Shown here: positions 12,147-24,439 of the stretch, piece by piece
How positions within the stretch are numbered: position 1 is the first letter of the stretch
Layout: each line of letters starts with the position of its first letter
DNA from: Megalobrama amblycephala
Taxonomy: Eukaryota > Chordata > Actinopteri > Cypriniformes > Xenocyprididae
Direction: 5' to 3'
Assembly (NCBI RefSeq): GCF_018812025.1
Contig: NC_063066.1
Coordinates: 4,512,382 to 4,576,381 of the forward strand
Length of the DNA stretch: 64,000 bases
The notes under the pieces: model-generated
The model's input: only the letters and a program-made list of their open reading frames with translations
The model's database searches: none
Told to the model about the DNA's origin: nothing
Translations under genes and position numbers: made by a program

Positions 12147-12539
12147 CAGCCCAGGCTCATTAGAAAAACGTACCTGGGAACATTTCTGCAAAATGAAAAT
12201 GCATAGCGCCATGAAATGTCCACCGTTTTTTTCCGAAACAGATAAACGTGAATATGGTACGTTGGGTTTATACGAGTCATTTTTGCAAGCACCTTATTAC
12301 GACGTATATTTATGTTTTAAAGTCATGTGCCCTCTAGCTGGCATAAAAATAACGACAGTGTCATGTTACTTCTGTCATCCTGACATCATGACATATAACC
12401 GTCATAACCAATCAAAATGCGCGTTCATTTAAATGCAATGTGTGGACTGTTTACACGGTCCATTTAGCAAAACTCATTGACGTTTATGCATTTGGCAGAC
12501 CCATTGGAAAGTGATTTATAGTGCATATACCTTTCGTGT

Positions 12540-12627
12540 TCCTTGGGATCAAACACACGATGGCATGATCACATGATTGCGTGTCATTGTATAATGCAAT
12601 GCTCTACCAATTGAGCTACACGAAACC
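12540..12627 (-). repeat. tRNA-derived SINE head
   Basis: On the minus strand the A-box-like TAGCTCAATTGG (12618-12607) is followed by TAGAGCA and, about 55 bases on, a B-box-like GTTTGATCCC (12554-12545). The spacing and order are those of a Pol III type-2 promoter. The acceptor stem does not close, so this is a SINE head rather than a tRNA gene. Confidence 0.7.
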
Positions 12628-12889
12628 CGAATTATGCCGCAAATAATAGGGTACAATGCATTAAAATGAATGGTGTTGACAGTTGTGCAACTTTAGTAAA
12701 TGCTCCTATAAGTCGTATTTCAGGGAAGTGACAAACAAAAACGTCCGTATTGGTTGGAGGACATGCAGTTTTATACATATCACCGCAGTTCTGATTTGAA
12801 ATGTCTGTAAGCTTAATGCTCCATTACGTTTTAAAATAACGTACCACCAACACTACACCTAAACCTACCTGATAGTGTTAACAAAAGCA

Positions 12890-12976
12890 AATGTGACATA
12901 AAAAACAATCGTATCATGAGCACAATCCTTCCGCATCCTAAGCACAATTCTGTACCAGCTGAGCTACCGAGCAAGC
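12890..12976 (-). repeat. Second, decayed tRNA-like head
   Basis: Minus-strand TAGCTCAGCTGG (12966-12955) is a good A box followed by TACAGAATTG. The B box is not recognisable. It lies about 350 bp from the first head in the same orientation, so one may be a duplicate or relic of the other. Confidence 0.5.
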
Positions 12977-13288
12977 TTGTTACGTCAGAAAAGCGTAACA
13001 TATGGAGCTAGTTAAGCGATGCAAAGTCCAAAATGTATTTGTTTACAAATCATGCACTTTGGTAAAAAGTGTTTTGAGATCATAACATAAAATTGTGCAA
13101 GGAGACGTGAAAACAAGTCTTTATTAATCTGACCTTGTTATCATAACTGTGTATGAAAACAATTAAAAGCACTTGCTGTTATACTGCCTCTAGTGTTCAT
13201 TTCTGTTTGTGTTTAGATGCATATTGGTACGTATTTTGCATTTTGCAAAAATGTTCCCACAGGTGTGTTTTCCCATGAGATCAGGCTG

Positions 13289-14463
13289 TTTTTTTTGGCT
13301 TACAACATGTCCAAGGAGCATCAGATTAACCATTAGTTACACAATCGAATAGGTTAGATTTCATTTGATTGAATTTATATTCAAACAAAATCATGCGCTT
13401 GGCCCACAAGTTCTGATTAAATTAAAGATATATTTCTCTGTGATATGAATTGGCGAAAATGTCAAAGTGGTACCAGGCAAAAGAATTTCCAAGAACGATT
13501 AGTTCAAAAGAACTCAAATAGACTTCAATTGGAAACTGTAGCCCAAATCTAACAAAGCACATCCGTCTACACGACTCCTCTGGGATTGTGTTTGTGGTTT
13601 GAAAGGCGTAATTGGAGGACAATAATGTCACTTGTTAAAAGAGGTACAAAGCAAAGGAGAGGACCAGAGGAATGCCCTTCAACGGCAATAACTCAGGCTT
13701 AGAGCTGAGTAAATTGGTTACCAGAGGCTGGTGTAGGGTATGGTTCAGCTTTAAGCCACTGCCTCAGAGTGAGGGGAGTACGGCTCAAAGGTTAACTCTA
13801 TTATTGCAGGTTTTTGAACTGGAAAAAAAGGGGAATTGGAGTTTTGATTGGAAACAAATGTCAGGAGAGATGGGCTTGGCGAGGAATTGGTTGAGTTCTC
13901 TTGCAAACAGAGACACTATCTAAAATAAATGAGAGTGTATCTTTGTTAGACACACCTCTGTGAGGTGTTTATTGGGAAATTAACTTATTAACCCAATAAG
14001 CACACAATATTGGCACTCATCTTCTACAAAGCAGTCGACGAAAAATAAAGTGGTTTCTTTCACAAACACCAACAGGTAGCCTCTTTTTCTACTTAACACT
14101 CACAGACAAATGTCTCCACAGGTCACCTCAGGCAGAGAGCTTGATGGGGCTCCTATTTTACTTCCTGTCAAATCCCCCACCACCCGTGCTTGACCTCTCT
14201 CCTAAAACAGCAGTCAAGCTTTTCCGCATGGCTGACCCGCAGGGCCCTCGCTCTCCTAAAAACTCCACCTCCTCGGACTGTTTCAGAAGCTCTTGTTGTT
14301 ACTTTTGAGAAAAGGACGTCTGAAAGGTAAAGGAGACTCAGAGTTTGTCACCTGGATCTATATTTCCCGGCTTTCAACGCTGCCAGCTTGTCAGCCAGTT
14401 TGGTGGAACGGTCATGCTTCTAGTGAGAGAGGAAGAGATGTTTTGTCATCCCTGTGTTGAGTA
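13289..14463. other. Unique intronic DNA
   Basis: No recognisable repeat or exon in about 1.2 kb. Confidence 0.45.
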
Positions 14464-15910
14464 ATGCCAAGTTTACACTACAGGATTTTAAGCCCGATTT
14501 GCAAGTTAACTAGCTCGCCGACAGGTCAGGCTGTGATCGGGGGAAAATCAGCGGGTGATCGGCACTCGCCAATCTTTATGTGTGAACTACTCAATGACAC
14601 CTCGCAGATGCCACACAAATATCTAGCATGCTAAATATGTTGGTGTCACGTGTCGCGACGCAACAGCCAATGAAATATACACTGATGTCTATGGAAGCAG
14701 CAATAACAATCCATTCAGATATAATTTGCCGATGTTTATTCATATCAGAAACACATTGTGTAAGTAACTATAAAGCTCACTCTATTCTTCTCCCAGTTCA
14801 CCGGCCACATGTATTTCGGTAAAAATGGATGAATTTACATGCTGTAGCCTATAAATCCGACTGTCAGGACTCTCTGAACTAAAGCGCAAACAAAATCTCG
14901 CGTTATACACTGCCCTCCAAAAGTTTGGAAACGCCCTAGAAAAGTGGGGTTTTGGACAATATTGGCATGAATAATTAATTTGTGATAATTTTGCACTGAT
15001 AAGGGACATCACAAACTACGAAAACATATTTTATTACATAAACAGTTTATACATAGAAAAATAAATTTTCGATTCATCAAAATATTCAGCATTAGCAGCT
15101 ATCTGACCTAAACTGGGTTCTGATTGGTTCATTGTATTCTAAACTTAATTGGCAATCAATTGTTGAAGCTATTAAGGTGTGCTGACCCAAAAATCTTTTA
15201 CAAACCTGGGCCAAGTTTAAACCAGTAACCAGGCATCACAGCTGGCAAAGGGGAGTGACTGACTTTGACATGTATATATTGCCATTATTATGTAATCAAA
15301 ATGAAAATTATTATTGCTGGTCTTCAATGATAATGTGAAGTTACTTTAATGTATTTGCACCAAATAATGATAAGGATTTATGCTGATATCGTCCAAAACC
15401 ACACTTTGCCAGGGGTGTTTCCAAACTTTTGGAGGGCAGTGTAGATTAAGATCAAGATCATGATGTAGGTTTATAAATGACAAAACACTCACTTGCAAAT
15501 ATATGAGAATCGGAATATCAGATAGTTGATGACATGGTGAGAAAAGCAATACATCTGTCATTACAGTGTGGCCGCAGTGTGTCATGTGACATGTCATCAA
15601 GGAAACAACAAAGGAAACGTTCTATGGTGGCCTTAACTCTGGGAGGTCAGCCAGAATATTTTAAACTTATGTGTGAAAGGGTTCATTTAATTTTAATTAA
15701 ATTTAATTCAAAATTGAATGCAATTTCTTCCCAATGTCCATTTTCAAATAAAGTCGTTGGGTGACAGAGTTGTCATCAGCTCGTGTAGTGTGTAACCCCC
15801 TGTTGCGGATCATTTAGGTAGTGTCACGTAGTGTAAACACCACCACGACTTCAAGACTCCTCAGCAAGCAATCTGCCGACGTTTAAAGTCCTGTAGTGTA
15901 AACTTGGCAT
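14464..15910. mobile_element. TIR element, ATGCCAAGTTTACACTACAG ends, hosting a TA element
   Basis: ATGCCAAGTTTACACTACAG at 14464-14483 is repeated inverted at the right edge (15891-15910), followed inward by GGATTTTA against GGACTTTA. The element is about 0.9 kb once the nested 534-bp insert is removed. No transposase ORF. Confidence 0.82.
14908..15441. mobile_element. Tc1/mariner-like MITE, CACTGCCCTCCAAAAGTTTG ends
   Basis: CACTGCCCTCCAAAAGTTTG at the left and its inverse CAAACTTTTGGAGGGCAGTG at the right are flanked by TA (14906-14907, 15442-15443). Homology continues inward (TGGGGTTTTGGACAATAT against TGTGGTTTTGGACGATAT). At 534 bp it is non-autonomous. Confidence 0.88.
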
Positions 15911-17225
15911 AACATATCAAGAGCAGGGCTCAGCATCTCTCCGTCGGAGACACCGCTTAATGCATTTAATGTTAAATCACTTATGTGTGTTCTTTGAGGC
16001 AGAAACCTGAGTGAATGACTCAAACTGTGCGTTCACATTTACCTTTCTTCTATGAATTTTCGTGGGCAAAATCCAGACATTTCAATAGGAATCCATGCGA
16101 TTGGCAATCTCGCATGAGGGAAAAAGATTTCCCCACATCAGGGGGTCAAGTTGGTCATTTTCTTTTGGTCAAATTCACTATGTTGACCAAAAGAAACCTA
16201 CTTGGTCTTGGTCTTGGTCTTGGTCTTTTATCGAATATTTCTTCATCTAAAGTACTAAAAGAATTGTTAATGGAATAATTAAGCAACAGAATCATTAAAA
16301 GGATTTTAAATTAAATTATTTACGATTTCCATGCCTTTAGCCATTAGAAACCTACGCAGCTCTAGTAGTGATCAAATCAGATTTTTGAGGTAAAAGCCAC
16401 TAACAGTGTTGTGATCTCAGCTAATAGTTATTAACACATAACGCTTCAGAGCAACTAAAAGGTGAGAGTTAGCCTCATACTGCTGAAGTCTGGAGTGAGT
16501 TTCCTTCCTGACAGTCTCTTTGGAGTGTGTATTATTACTCACACATTTGTATGACATTAGGCACTGCTGGTCTACTGAGAATAAACTGCAGTACCTGCCA
16601 AACAGCACGAGGACGTTGACCTTTTTGGTAAAATTCTCACATTAGAGTGTCTCGGTGTAAAAAAAAAGTGTTCATGAATTGTGCATGGCGTGAAGAGGGA
16701 GCCGTCAGTGAGTTTCAAAACACATCAGGGTATTTTGCGTCTCTCATTAAATGAATAAATAATAAATAAACAAAATTAGCATTGCAGCAGCTGGTCCCGT
16801 ACGCCGCTTAACGACTGTAGCAACTGTCACGACAACAAACTGTGATTTGGATAATTAGGTTTCCAGGATAATCCGCCTTTCTGATTATAGGATTTATTTA
16901 TAACCAAATGCAATGGCTGCCTTTACAACCTCACACTGCTAGTGCAAAGTGAGACTCTTATGTAGTGTTTGTTCTTCAAACTTACACAGTATCAAGTCTG
17001 CATAAGATTGCATTGGATGAACAGGATTTACAGTATGATGAAAGCATAATATATAACCCTGACCTTTCTCTGAAGGGGTTTGTTTTGAGATAATCAGTGG
17101 ACTGTACATTATCTTTCTTATTACACAGAAACAAACTAAAATGAACAAATAAATGGATGTGAAATATTGAACTGAGTTGATATTAATTATGCAAGAAGGA
17201 AAAAAAAAAAAAACTATATGGTCTT
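15911..17225. other. Unique intronic DNA with a GGATTA-rich cluster
   Basis: About 1.3 kb with no repeat family recognised except a small (CTTGGT)n tract at 16201-16228. Bases 16850-16900 hold GGATAATTAGG, GGATAATCC and GATTATAGG, that is several homeodomain-like TAATTA/TAATCC cores in 50 bp. No exon. Confidence 0.45.
16201..16228 (+). repeat. (CTTGGT)n hexanucleotide repeat
   Basis: Four to five tandem CTTGGT units. Confidence 0.85.
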
Positions 17226-17227
17226 CT

Positions 17228-18056
17228 TGTTTTAGCTGGTCAGACTGGTTTTAACCCTATGGTGCTGTTGGGTTGTTTTTGCCAAAAAAAAAATGTTTTC
17301 TTTTTTTTTTTACTTCATTGGAATGGTACGCAACTTGGTAAAGGTTTTGGCACTTGTTGTGTAAATAAACACATGAAAAAAAGTCATGGATATGATTTGA
17401 AAAGGTTAAATGGTCCTGAAAAAAAATAGTCACACTTGTATTGTTCGAGGTCAAAAATAAGCACATTGGAGATGAATGGGAGACTAATTTCATCTATTGG
17501 AAACATTTGGTACTGCACATAAACAAATTCTTGCTGAAAGCTCATTATTTGAGATATCAACCTCAAATTTGGAACACAGCTTGTTTATATTTATAGCTTT
17601 GATTTTAGAGTAAAATGTGTTTTTGAAAATATATAATTCATATAAAAACTGAAAATGGCATTTTTGTTCATTTTTCATAACAATAAATGTAAATTTTTTT
17701 TCCTTTCACCAATAATCTGCCTAGTATCGACCTTAAAAAGAGACCAAACTTAACTTTAATTTTCAAGTCCATGCTCAAAAAGTGAATAAATGGATCATAA
17801 CAACTGCATAAATATAATTTACTACCATAAAATCCACTAAAAATACAAAACATTAAATAAAAAACATTATTAAACTAAAATATACTACAATCATTTCAAT
17901 GAAATAAAAAATGTGGTCATTTTTGACCAACACGCAAACAACACCAGGGGGTATTGGGCACTTTACAGCTGTTCAGGCTGGGATAACAGCTGGCAGCTTA
18001 AGCCCAATCTAGATTTGGAGACCATCTTAAACCAAGCTAAAACCAGCTGAGTCTGT
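17228..18056. mobile_element. Nested pair: AGCTGGT-type repeat interrupted by a CCCTATGGTG TIR element
   Basis: The outer fragments TTTTAGCTGGTCAGACTGG (17231-17249) and AAACCAAGCTAAAACCAGCT (18032-18051) belong to the AGCTGGTCTTAGCTGG-type repeat also seen at 35070-35215. Between them (about 17253-17954) lies an element with ends CCCTATGGTGCTGTTG and an imperfect inverse (CAACACCAGGGGG). The interior is very AT-rich; its short minus ORFs are not genes. Confidence 0.65.
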
Positions 18057-19422
18057 TTTTGTAATAGACGTTGGAATGATAAGAGTGACATGTAACCAGC
18101 TTGTCTATGCACAGTAATGTTGGTTAATTATAGCTTAGCAGACATCATGAACACATATTTGATGGCAGAATGCTGTGATAGACTAATTAGAATCAAGTAC
18201 TCAAGACTGGCATGTAACAGTCAAGCATAATCTCCTGTGATACAAGGCGTAACATATAAATATTAGACAAAATATCATCGTAAACCATTTTTTAGAGAGT
18301 GACAAAACAAGCAGATCTACTTTTTTCCCCAGTCTATTTGGAAGACAGGAATTGGATTACGGTTTAATGAATGTGTGTGCGCTGTTCCTCTGAGGATGGG
18401 AGGAAGTGTTGTCAGGGCTCCAGTTCCGTGACCTTGGGCCAGGAGCGAGTGTAACCAGGTGAGGGCCTGGCGGGGCCCAGCCAGGCGGCTCAGTTTTCAC
18501 TCAGCAAATTTCATTAATACGGGCTCCCCAAAGAGCCTTTCATCTCCACAGTCAAAAGCTCTTCCGGACTAAGCGAGCTCATTTATTGAGAAGCAGGGCT
18601 GTGCTACTTAAAGATGGTGCTCGGTTATTACTGGAACCCAAGGCATTTTTTCGGGTGATTAATGTGTGTGTGTGTGTGTGTGACTGTGGGAGCAAGTGAC
18701 TGCATCAGAGAGTATAATTCTCGGAAATAAGTACTTATAGCTGCAGTCAGTCTATGTAAGCTAATGTGCTCTGAAAGTGAGGAACTGTTCCTGCTCTGAT
18801 GGGATTGTTTAAGTGCTATGATGTGCAATGTGTCTTGTGCGAGAGGACACTGCAGGTCAGGACACTCTCAAGGCTAATTGAAGGCAATGAGGCCTTGCTG
18901 CTTGAAACAAGGGTTGCCACTTTAAAAACAAACGGGGCTACGTTACAGAGCTAACCGTTTACATATAGAAAGCAGGCATGCCAATCAAACAGCCATACAC
19001 CATGCTTTATCTCATTATCAGAAACCCTCTAGGGACAAATATGTAAAGTACTCCCTTCAAAGCTGTGAAAACATCCAACGTTACAATAACATGGCACAGA
19101 CTCCTTGAACTTTCGCACCCTAAGTATTAAATCATTCAAACAAATGACAGAATAATACTTCAGGCTAAGATAAACAAATACTGGTTCTAAATGTCGAAAC
19201 CACTCAAATATGAAAATTGCGTTACGTATCTTCATGTTATGACATACCAAAACTGTGAGACTTTCTTTATTTGTTTCTTTAATGGAAGAAGGACTTTTGA
19301 GGAATGTTCTGTACGTAAGAATAACATAAGAAGTGATTGAGGACTGAGGCTGTCTTTTCAATGAATCGGTTGTTGCTGTGCACAAAACTGGTCTGAATGT
19401 TTTGTTCATGAATCAGACTGAC
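18057..19422. other. Unique intronic DNA
   Basis: Includes a (GT)n microsatellite at 18663-18682 and a GC-richer block at 18400-18560 containing CATTAATACGGGCTCC. No exon or repeat family recognised. The 126-codon minus ORF at 19029-19409 has no domain. Confidence 0.45.
18663..18682 (+). repeat. (GT)n microsatellite
   Basis: Ten uninterrupted GT units. Confidence 0.95.
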
Positions 19423-19426
19423 TTAA

Positions 19427-20564
19427 AGGGGTCATGAATTGAGAAATCAACTTTTCCTTGAGCTTTTGAAATATAAGAGGTCATCGTATTATAAGAATAT
19501 CCTGTAAGTTTCAGAACTGAAAACTCCTTTTATTGACACCAGACCCAGCAGACGACTGATCCTGGAATGTGCCTAGATAGGCGAAACGCCGTCTCCGCAG
19601 AAGAAATCAACATCAACGTCTACTTCATCATTGCAGCATTAGCCCTGCCCACTGGAGAGAAGAGCGATACAGGACTAAAATAACATTACCTTTCAAAAGA
19701 TCCTAAATGCTAGGAATACGGTTATTTATTTTCAACAATGTGAATGTCTCAGTTGTGCTTTATTTATTCGTATTCAGTACATTTCACTCTGGATTCTTTG
19801 GTAAATCAATCACATTTCAGCACAGGCTTTGCAAACACACTTTTACAATATGGACTCGACAGTAATGCAACAACATGTAAGTAACTGTTAATTCTAATGC
19901 CTGATCGGATATGAAATGATTCATGTACAGCCAGATGTTATTTGTCTATGTGTCAGTAAATCAAACCAGTGACTAAATGGTCACATTCATGTTGTTTCTC
20001 TTAGTAGGATGCAAATAATCTGCTATTTAAACGGTGATTAAATTATAGATAGAAAGCAATCAAAGAACGCTCCCTTTACCATCGCTGGACCTGTCAATCA
20101 AACAGCGAGAGTTTATCAGCGATAGTTTTTTTTTTTTTCAACTAATCTCTTAGTTTGAGTTGCAATGATGAGATCACTGCTTTCATGCGCTTAACAATAT
20201 GTCTGTGATCGGCTTCAGTCTTCATCACTGCAATCTTTCATGCCACAATCTAAATATAATGCTGTAGATCTAAATGTAACGCAACACTTTTCACGATTAG
20301 TAAACCTTGAGAACTGTAATAGTAAGTTTTCGAGAGAGTAATACTTAGATACTTCATATATAATGATGTTAGCCAATCACAGCAGTGGGCGTTTACACTG
20401 AAGTCTCACAGCAGACACGCCCCTTCAAACAAAGCGTTCAAAGGTAGGAAAAATGCCTTTTATTTCTAATTAATGACAATTTTTGATGTAAAAAGCATAC
20501 TAACATCATAAGTGCACCCCAGGAAACATTATAAAACAATAAAAAAATGAAGTTCATGAAACCT
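19427..20564. mobile_element. TTAA-flanked element, AGGGGTCATGAATT ends
   Basis: Starts AGGGGTCATGAATT and ends with the imperfect inverse AAGTTCATGAAACCT; TTAA on both sides (19423-19426, 20565-20568). About 1.14 kb, no transposase. Same TTAA-type group as 4998-5530, 39596-40118 and 54358-55130. Confidence 0.8.
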
Positions 20565-20659
20565 TTAATTCACTGACTCGATGATGCAGTACTAGCAGTG
20601 ATCAGAAGGCTTCAGAAGATTTGGCAACACTGAAAGCTTCAGTCCCTCTTCATTGTAAC

Positions 20660-20793
20660 AGAATGGAAAAGACTGAACAGTATTTTTCCAAATTTCTCTT
20701 TTTGCATTCCACAGAAAAATGAATGGAAGTTAGTTTGAAATGACATGAGGGTGAAAAAATTAACAGTTTTTTTGGGGGGGTGAACTAATCTAA
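20660..20793. repeat. Fragment of an AGTTCACCC-type TTAA element
   Basis: GACATGAGGGTGAAAAAATT followed by GGGGGGTGAACTAATC resembles the right end of the family whose left end is at 37204. Only the end segment is present. Confidence 0.55.
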
Positions 20794-23270
20794 AGCAGAG
20801 CTTGTTCCCAAATCATTTTATAAAAGTTCCCTTAAAGATGGGAATGCCACACATTGAATCTTCCTGGAGCCGCATGTCTTCCACAGCAAATCATCAAACA
20901 TGTGAATCATCAAAAAAAAAAAAAAGGCGACAGTTTTGCCACCAGAGCCAATGTCAAGCCTTCAGCAGTGTTTCCTTAGCAACTGTCTTTGGGAATCCTG
21001 GAGCCAAAGGAGGTTCTTAAGGGATTGAGTTTGGTGTGATAGATTTACAGTGATGATAAAAAAAATCCTCTTGAGATTTATGAAACTGTTTTTGTTTTTG
21101 TTCTAGACAATGGTTTTGTCACAAAGCATGGGGGGTAATTACATGAGGGTTGTTAAAGAACATAATGTCTGTGCAAATTCAGGACGATTAACGCAATTAA
21201 CTGAAAATAGACTAGTACCACTTGGAACCCTTGTAAGTTTGCAGTTTATTACATACAATCAATCACAGAAAAAAGATGAGCTGATTTTTTCCAGTAAGAT
21301 CTGTTCCAAATCATGTGATTTAAAAAATATATACACTACTAATGGAGACTGTCTCTAAATGTCATTTAATAACCAATGACACTGACTGAGTAATGATTCT
21401 GCAGGAACCACACTAGTCTACCAAGACTGGGCTCCCCATTCCAGACCAGCCCACTGAATTAAAGCAGCTTTGGGGGGCTGTGTCAGGATTAAAGCCCTTG
21501 TTCCAGGAATCCTGGCGTTAATGAATGTCATAATTAGAATCAGAGAGCCTTTGCTCAGTGAAGTTCACAGTCCCAGGCATTACACCATGTAATTTGACTT
21601 GTTTATCCCAAAGACGCCTGGCAGCTGCCCATAGTGGCTTCCACTGCAGTGAGTCAACGGCGAGGGACGCCTCCTGCCTTCGCGACTATCGCTGCCATGA
21701 CATCACAATGCCACATTTCTGTCTCCGTTATTCCTGCTATTCAGGAGGTGCTTGGCACAGGGAAGGAGACGGGATCTCTGAGTATGGCTTTGGCAGCCCT
21801 AAGCCAGACCTATCTGCACTCTTCCCACAGGAATCCAGCTAGAAAATAAGCGGGATTAAATAATCCAGGATTAGAAATGTACGTTTGATTTTCAAGGGAG
21901 AGAATGGAAGCCCCAAACCACAGGTCTGTCAACTGCTCCGTTGACACGTCGTAAAAAAACAGCGTCTGCCACTTCGCGCTGGCCTCAGTTTGGAAGCCAT
22001 AACTCTCTCCCGTCATATTAAAAAGTGGGCCAGTCTGGAAGCGAATCAGACGCACGTGCATTAGCGGTCTCTCAGGCGCCTTGATTAGGCTTCGTTAAAA
22101 GAGCCTTATAGGTGAAACGCGGGCTCAATTAGCGTGTCGAGAATCTTGGGGGTTAATTGTCGGGGCCACAGGAAACGGCGAAGACTTTAGTGTTACTACG
22201 TGTGTTGAGATAAGCTCGAGGCCCGGCCCGGTCTCGAAGCACAAAACATCCACAAATGGCTCACGGCTTGTGCTAATCACCCGCAATTACAAAGCCTTAC
22301 AGAAACAAACGCATGAAGCCTAATGAGACGTTGAGATTTGTTTCTGTACAGATAGAAGAGGTCAGCTGAACCACATGAAGAAAAACACTTTGCCGGTCAG
22401 GGTCAGTGGTGATTACTGAGCCTGCGGCCTAGACATGTACCCTCTCTAAGGACCATTAACGCCACATGGACTGTTCTCTCCTGGCTCCTTATATTTCTGA
22501 GAAGTCTTCACACACACACACATCCACCAACATGACAGTGCCCAGACACCTTTCATAAAACAGTATGACCATATGAGGGAGAGACTTCGCAGCACCTTGT
22601 GTGCAGTGGCTGTCAGGGCCACAAAAGGAACTTAATTAATCTCACATGCTTTTAAATGTGAAGACTTGATGCATCGCTTGGAAAAAATGGGAGAAATGCA
22701 AAATATGCTCTTTGAGGTCATCACGTACACACCAGATGACTGCAAAGCACTCAAGTCATGTCCACCCCTAGCCAACGCTCTTGGATAGAGGTGTCGAGAA
22801 CTAACGGATATTAAGATTTCCTCCGTGTTTGTCTCACATTGTAAATATGTAGGTGGATCTGCCTAGTGACATACATGATGTTAAATCAAAGGACACTCTA
22901 TCAGCAGAGCAGCCCCAACTAAAACTTCCCAATGCCTCCTCATCCAACAGCTAATCAACATAAGGACACACCTAATAAAAGCCTGACATATATGTACTCC
23001 TCAGGGTCGGGAGGGTCTTAAGAGGGAGATAAGATCAACGTGGCTGTAATCCGTGGCGTATACTACAATTTCTCTTCAATTGCAAGTTGTCACTCTTGTT
23101 TTTCTTGCCCCATTTCTCTCATGTGCCCTTGAGAAAATTCCTGACTATGATGAAAATGATCATAGAAAGGACTATTTCTTTATTAAAATCAAGATGAAAT
23201 TATATCATGAAAAATGACTGCAATTGATATATACTACCATTGAAATTTTGAAATGTTCAATGTCGCACTA
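20794..23270. other. Unique intronic DNA; candidate conserved non-coding block
   Basis: The longest repeat-poor stretch of intron 4 (about 2.4 kb), GC-richer than average between 21400 and 22450. It has homeobox-like TAATTAG (near 21532) and CAATTAGCG cores. ORFs on both strands here (21558-21842, 21634-21849, 21810-22061) lack domains and do not show consistent coding. No exon of slit3 recognised. Confidence 0.4.
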
Positions 23271-23274
23271 CTTA

Positions 23275-23785
23275 AGGATACATTTTATTTCGATGGTCCA
23301 CTACAACTATAAGTAACTACATGTCAACTAACTCTCATTAGAGTATTAGTAAACTGGGTAGCACTTTATTTTACAGTCCTGTTCCCCATTTGCATACTAT
23401 GTACTTGCAATAACTAGGTACTAACCCTGAACCTACCCCTAAACCTAACCTTAACCCATGTAGTTACATTATATTACCCAGTACTCTATTAGGTAAGTAC
23501 ACTGCAAGTATACATACTATAGAACAAAGTGCAACCGTAAACTGTTAGAAGACTGTTAGATTAGGGTTAAGTTTAAGGGTTTGGGTTAGTAGACGCCGAC
23601 ATGTTTTTTGCAAAGTTACTTAATATAATGTCTGTTGAGGAGCATCAAAATAAAATGTTAGCAGATATTAAGCCGGAAGTTTATTAGTACTCTAATGAGA
23701 GTTAGTTTACATGTAGTTGCAGAGTTACTTGTAGTTAGTAGAAGAATGTCTAAAGTGGAACATCAAAATAAAGTGTTACCCTACT
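23275..23785. mobile_element. Nested repeats: TTTATTTCGATGGTCCAC element holding a CTTTATTTTACAGTCC element
   Basis: The host begins CATTTTATTTCGATGGTCCA and ends GTGGAACATCAAAATAAAGTG (the inverse). At 23358-23539 it is interrupted by CACTTTATTTTACAGTCCTG to CAAAGTGCAACC, the same family as 10920-11130. The same host family occurs at 26938-28703. Confidence 0.7.
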
Positions 23786-23789
23786 TAAT

Positions 23790-24010
23790 ATTTTTGTGGA
23801 AAACATGATATTTTTTTTTTTTCTTTTTTTTTTTTTCAGGATTCTTTGATGAATAGAAAGTTCAGAAGAACAGCATTTATATTTATATTTTGTAACTTTG
23901 ATGCATCTGAATTTGATGCATCCTTGCTGAAAAACAATTAATTTCTTTAAAAACAAACAAATAAACAACAACACTTGATGACCCCAAAATTTGAAATGGT
24001 AGTGTATGTG
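23790..24010 (-). repeat. Copy of the GATTTCTGAAGGATCATGTG repeat family, partial
   Basis: Shares AGGATTCTTTGATGAATAG, AAGTTCAGAAGAACAGCATT and GACCCCAAAATTTG with 30820-31005, in the same orientation as that copy. A poly-T run is at 23812-23836. Confidence 0.65.
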
Positions 24011-24439
24011 AAAACAAATATTATAAGCAATATCCTGTTTTATTTTAGATTTTTAAAGAAGTTGCTGCTTAATTTCTTATTGCCTCAACATGTCAAGACT
24101 CTTAAGTGTAGTAAACAGAAAATAGAGAAAATGTATAATAAAAATGTTTAATGTATAAATTGAATACCTCTGTAAGCAATAACACTTTATTATCACCACA
24201 TCATTGATATAATTAGTTCCATGCATTATCAAACATGGTGAGTAATAATTATTATTTAGAGCCTCTACTAAAATTATGAAAAGTTCGTCTTCTCAAGAGA
24301 TTTTGGGCCAGATTTTCGTGACATATTTATCTAGACAAGCTCCAGACAAGCTCCGAAAATGTAAAACATTTGAAAATACATTTTGTTTTTACTTTTTACA
24401 ATGATTTCAAACTTCCCTTTCCATGTTCCAATTGAAAAT

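Larger units (their letters stand above)
12147..13288. mobile_element. TIR element carrying two tRNA-like SINE heads
   Basis: The left end (CAGCCCAGGCTCAT from 12147, then GGGAACATTTCTGCAAAATG) is inverted at the right (13216-13288; complement GGGAACATTTTTGCAAAATG and CAGCCTGATCTCAT). About 1.14 kb with no transposase. Inside are two minus-strand A-box-containing segments near 12540-12625 and 12900-12975. The target duplication is unclear because both flanks are T/A-rich. Confidence 0.75.
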
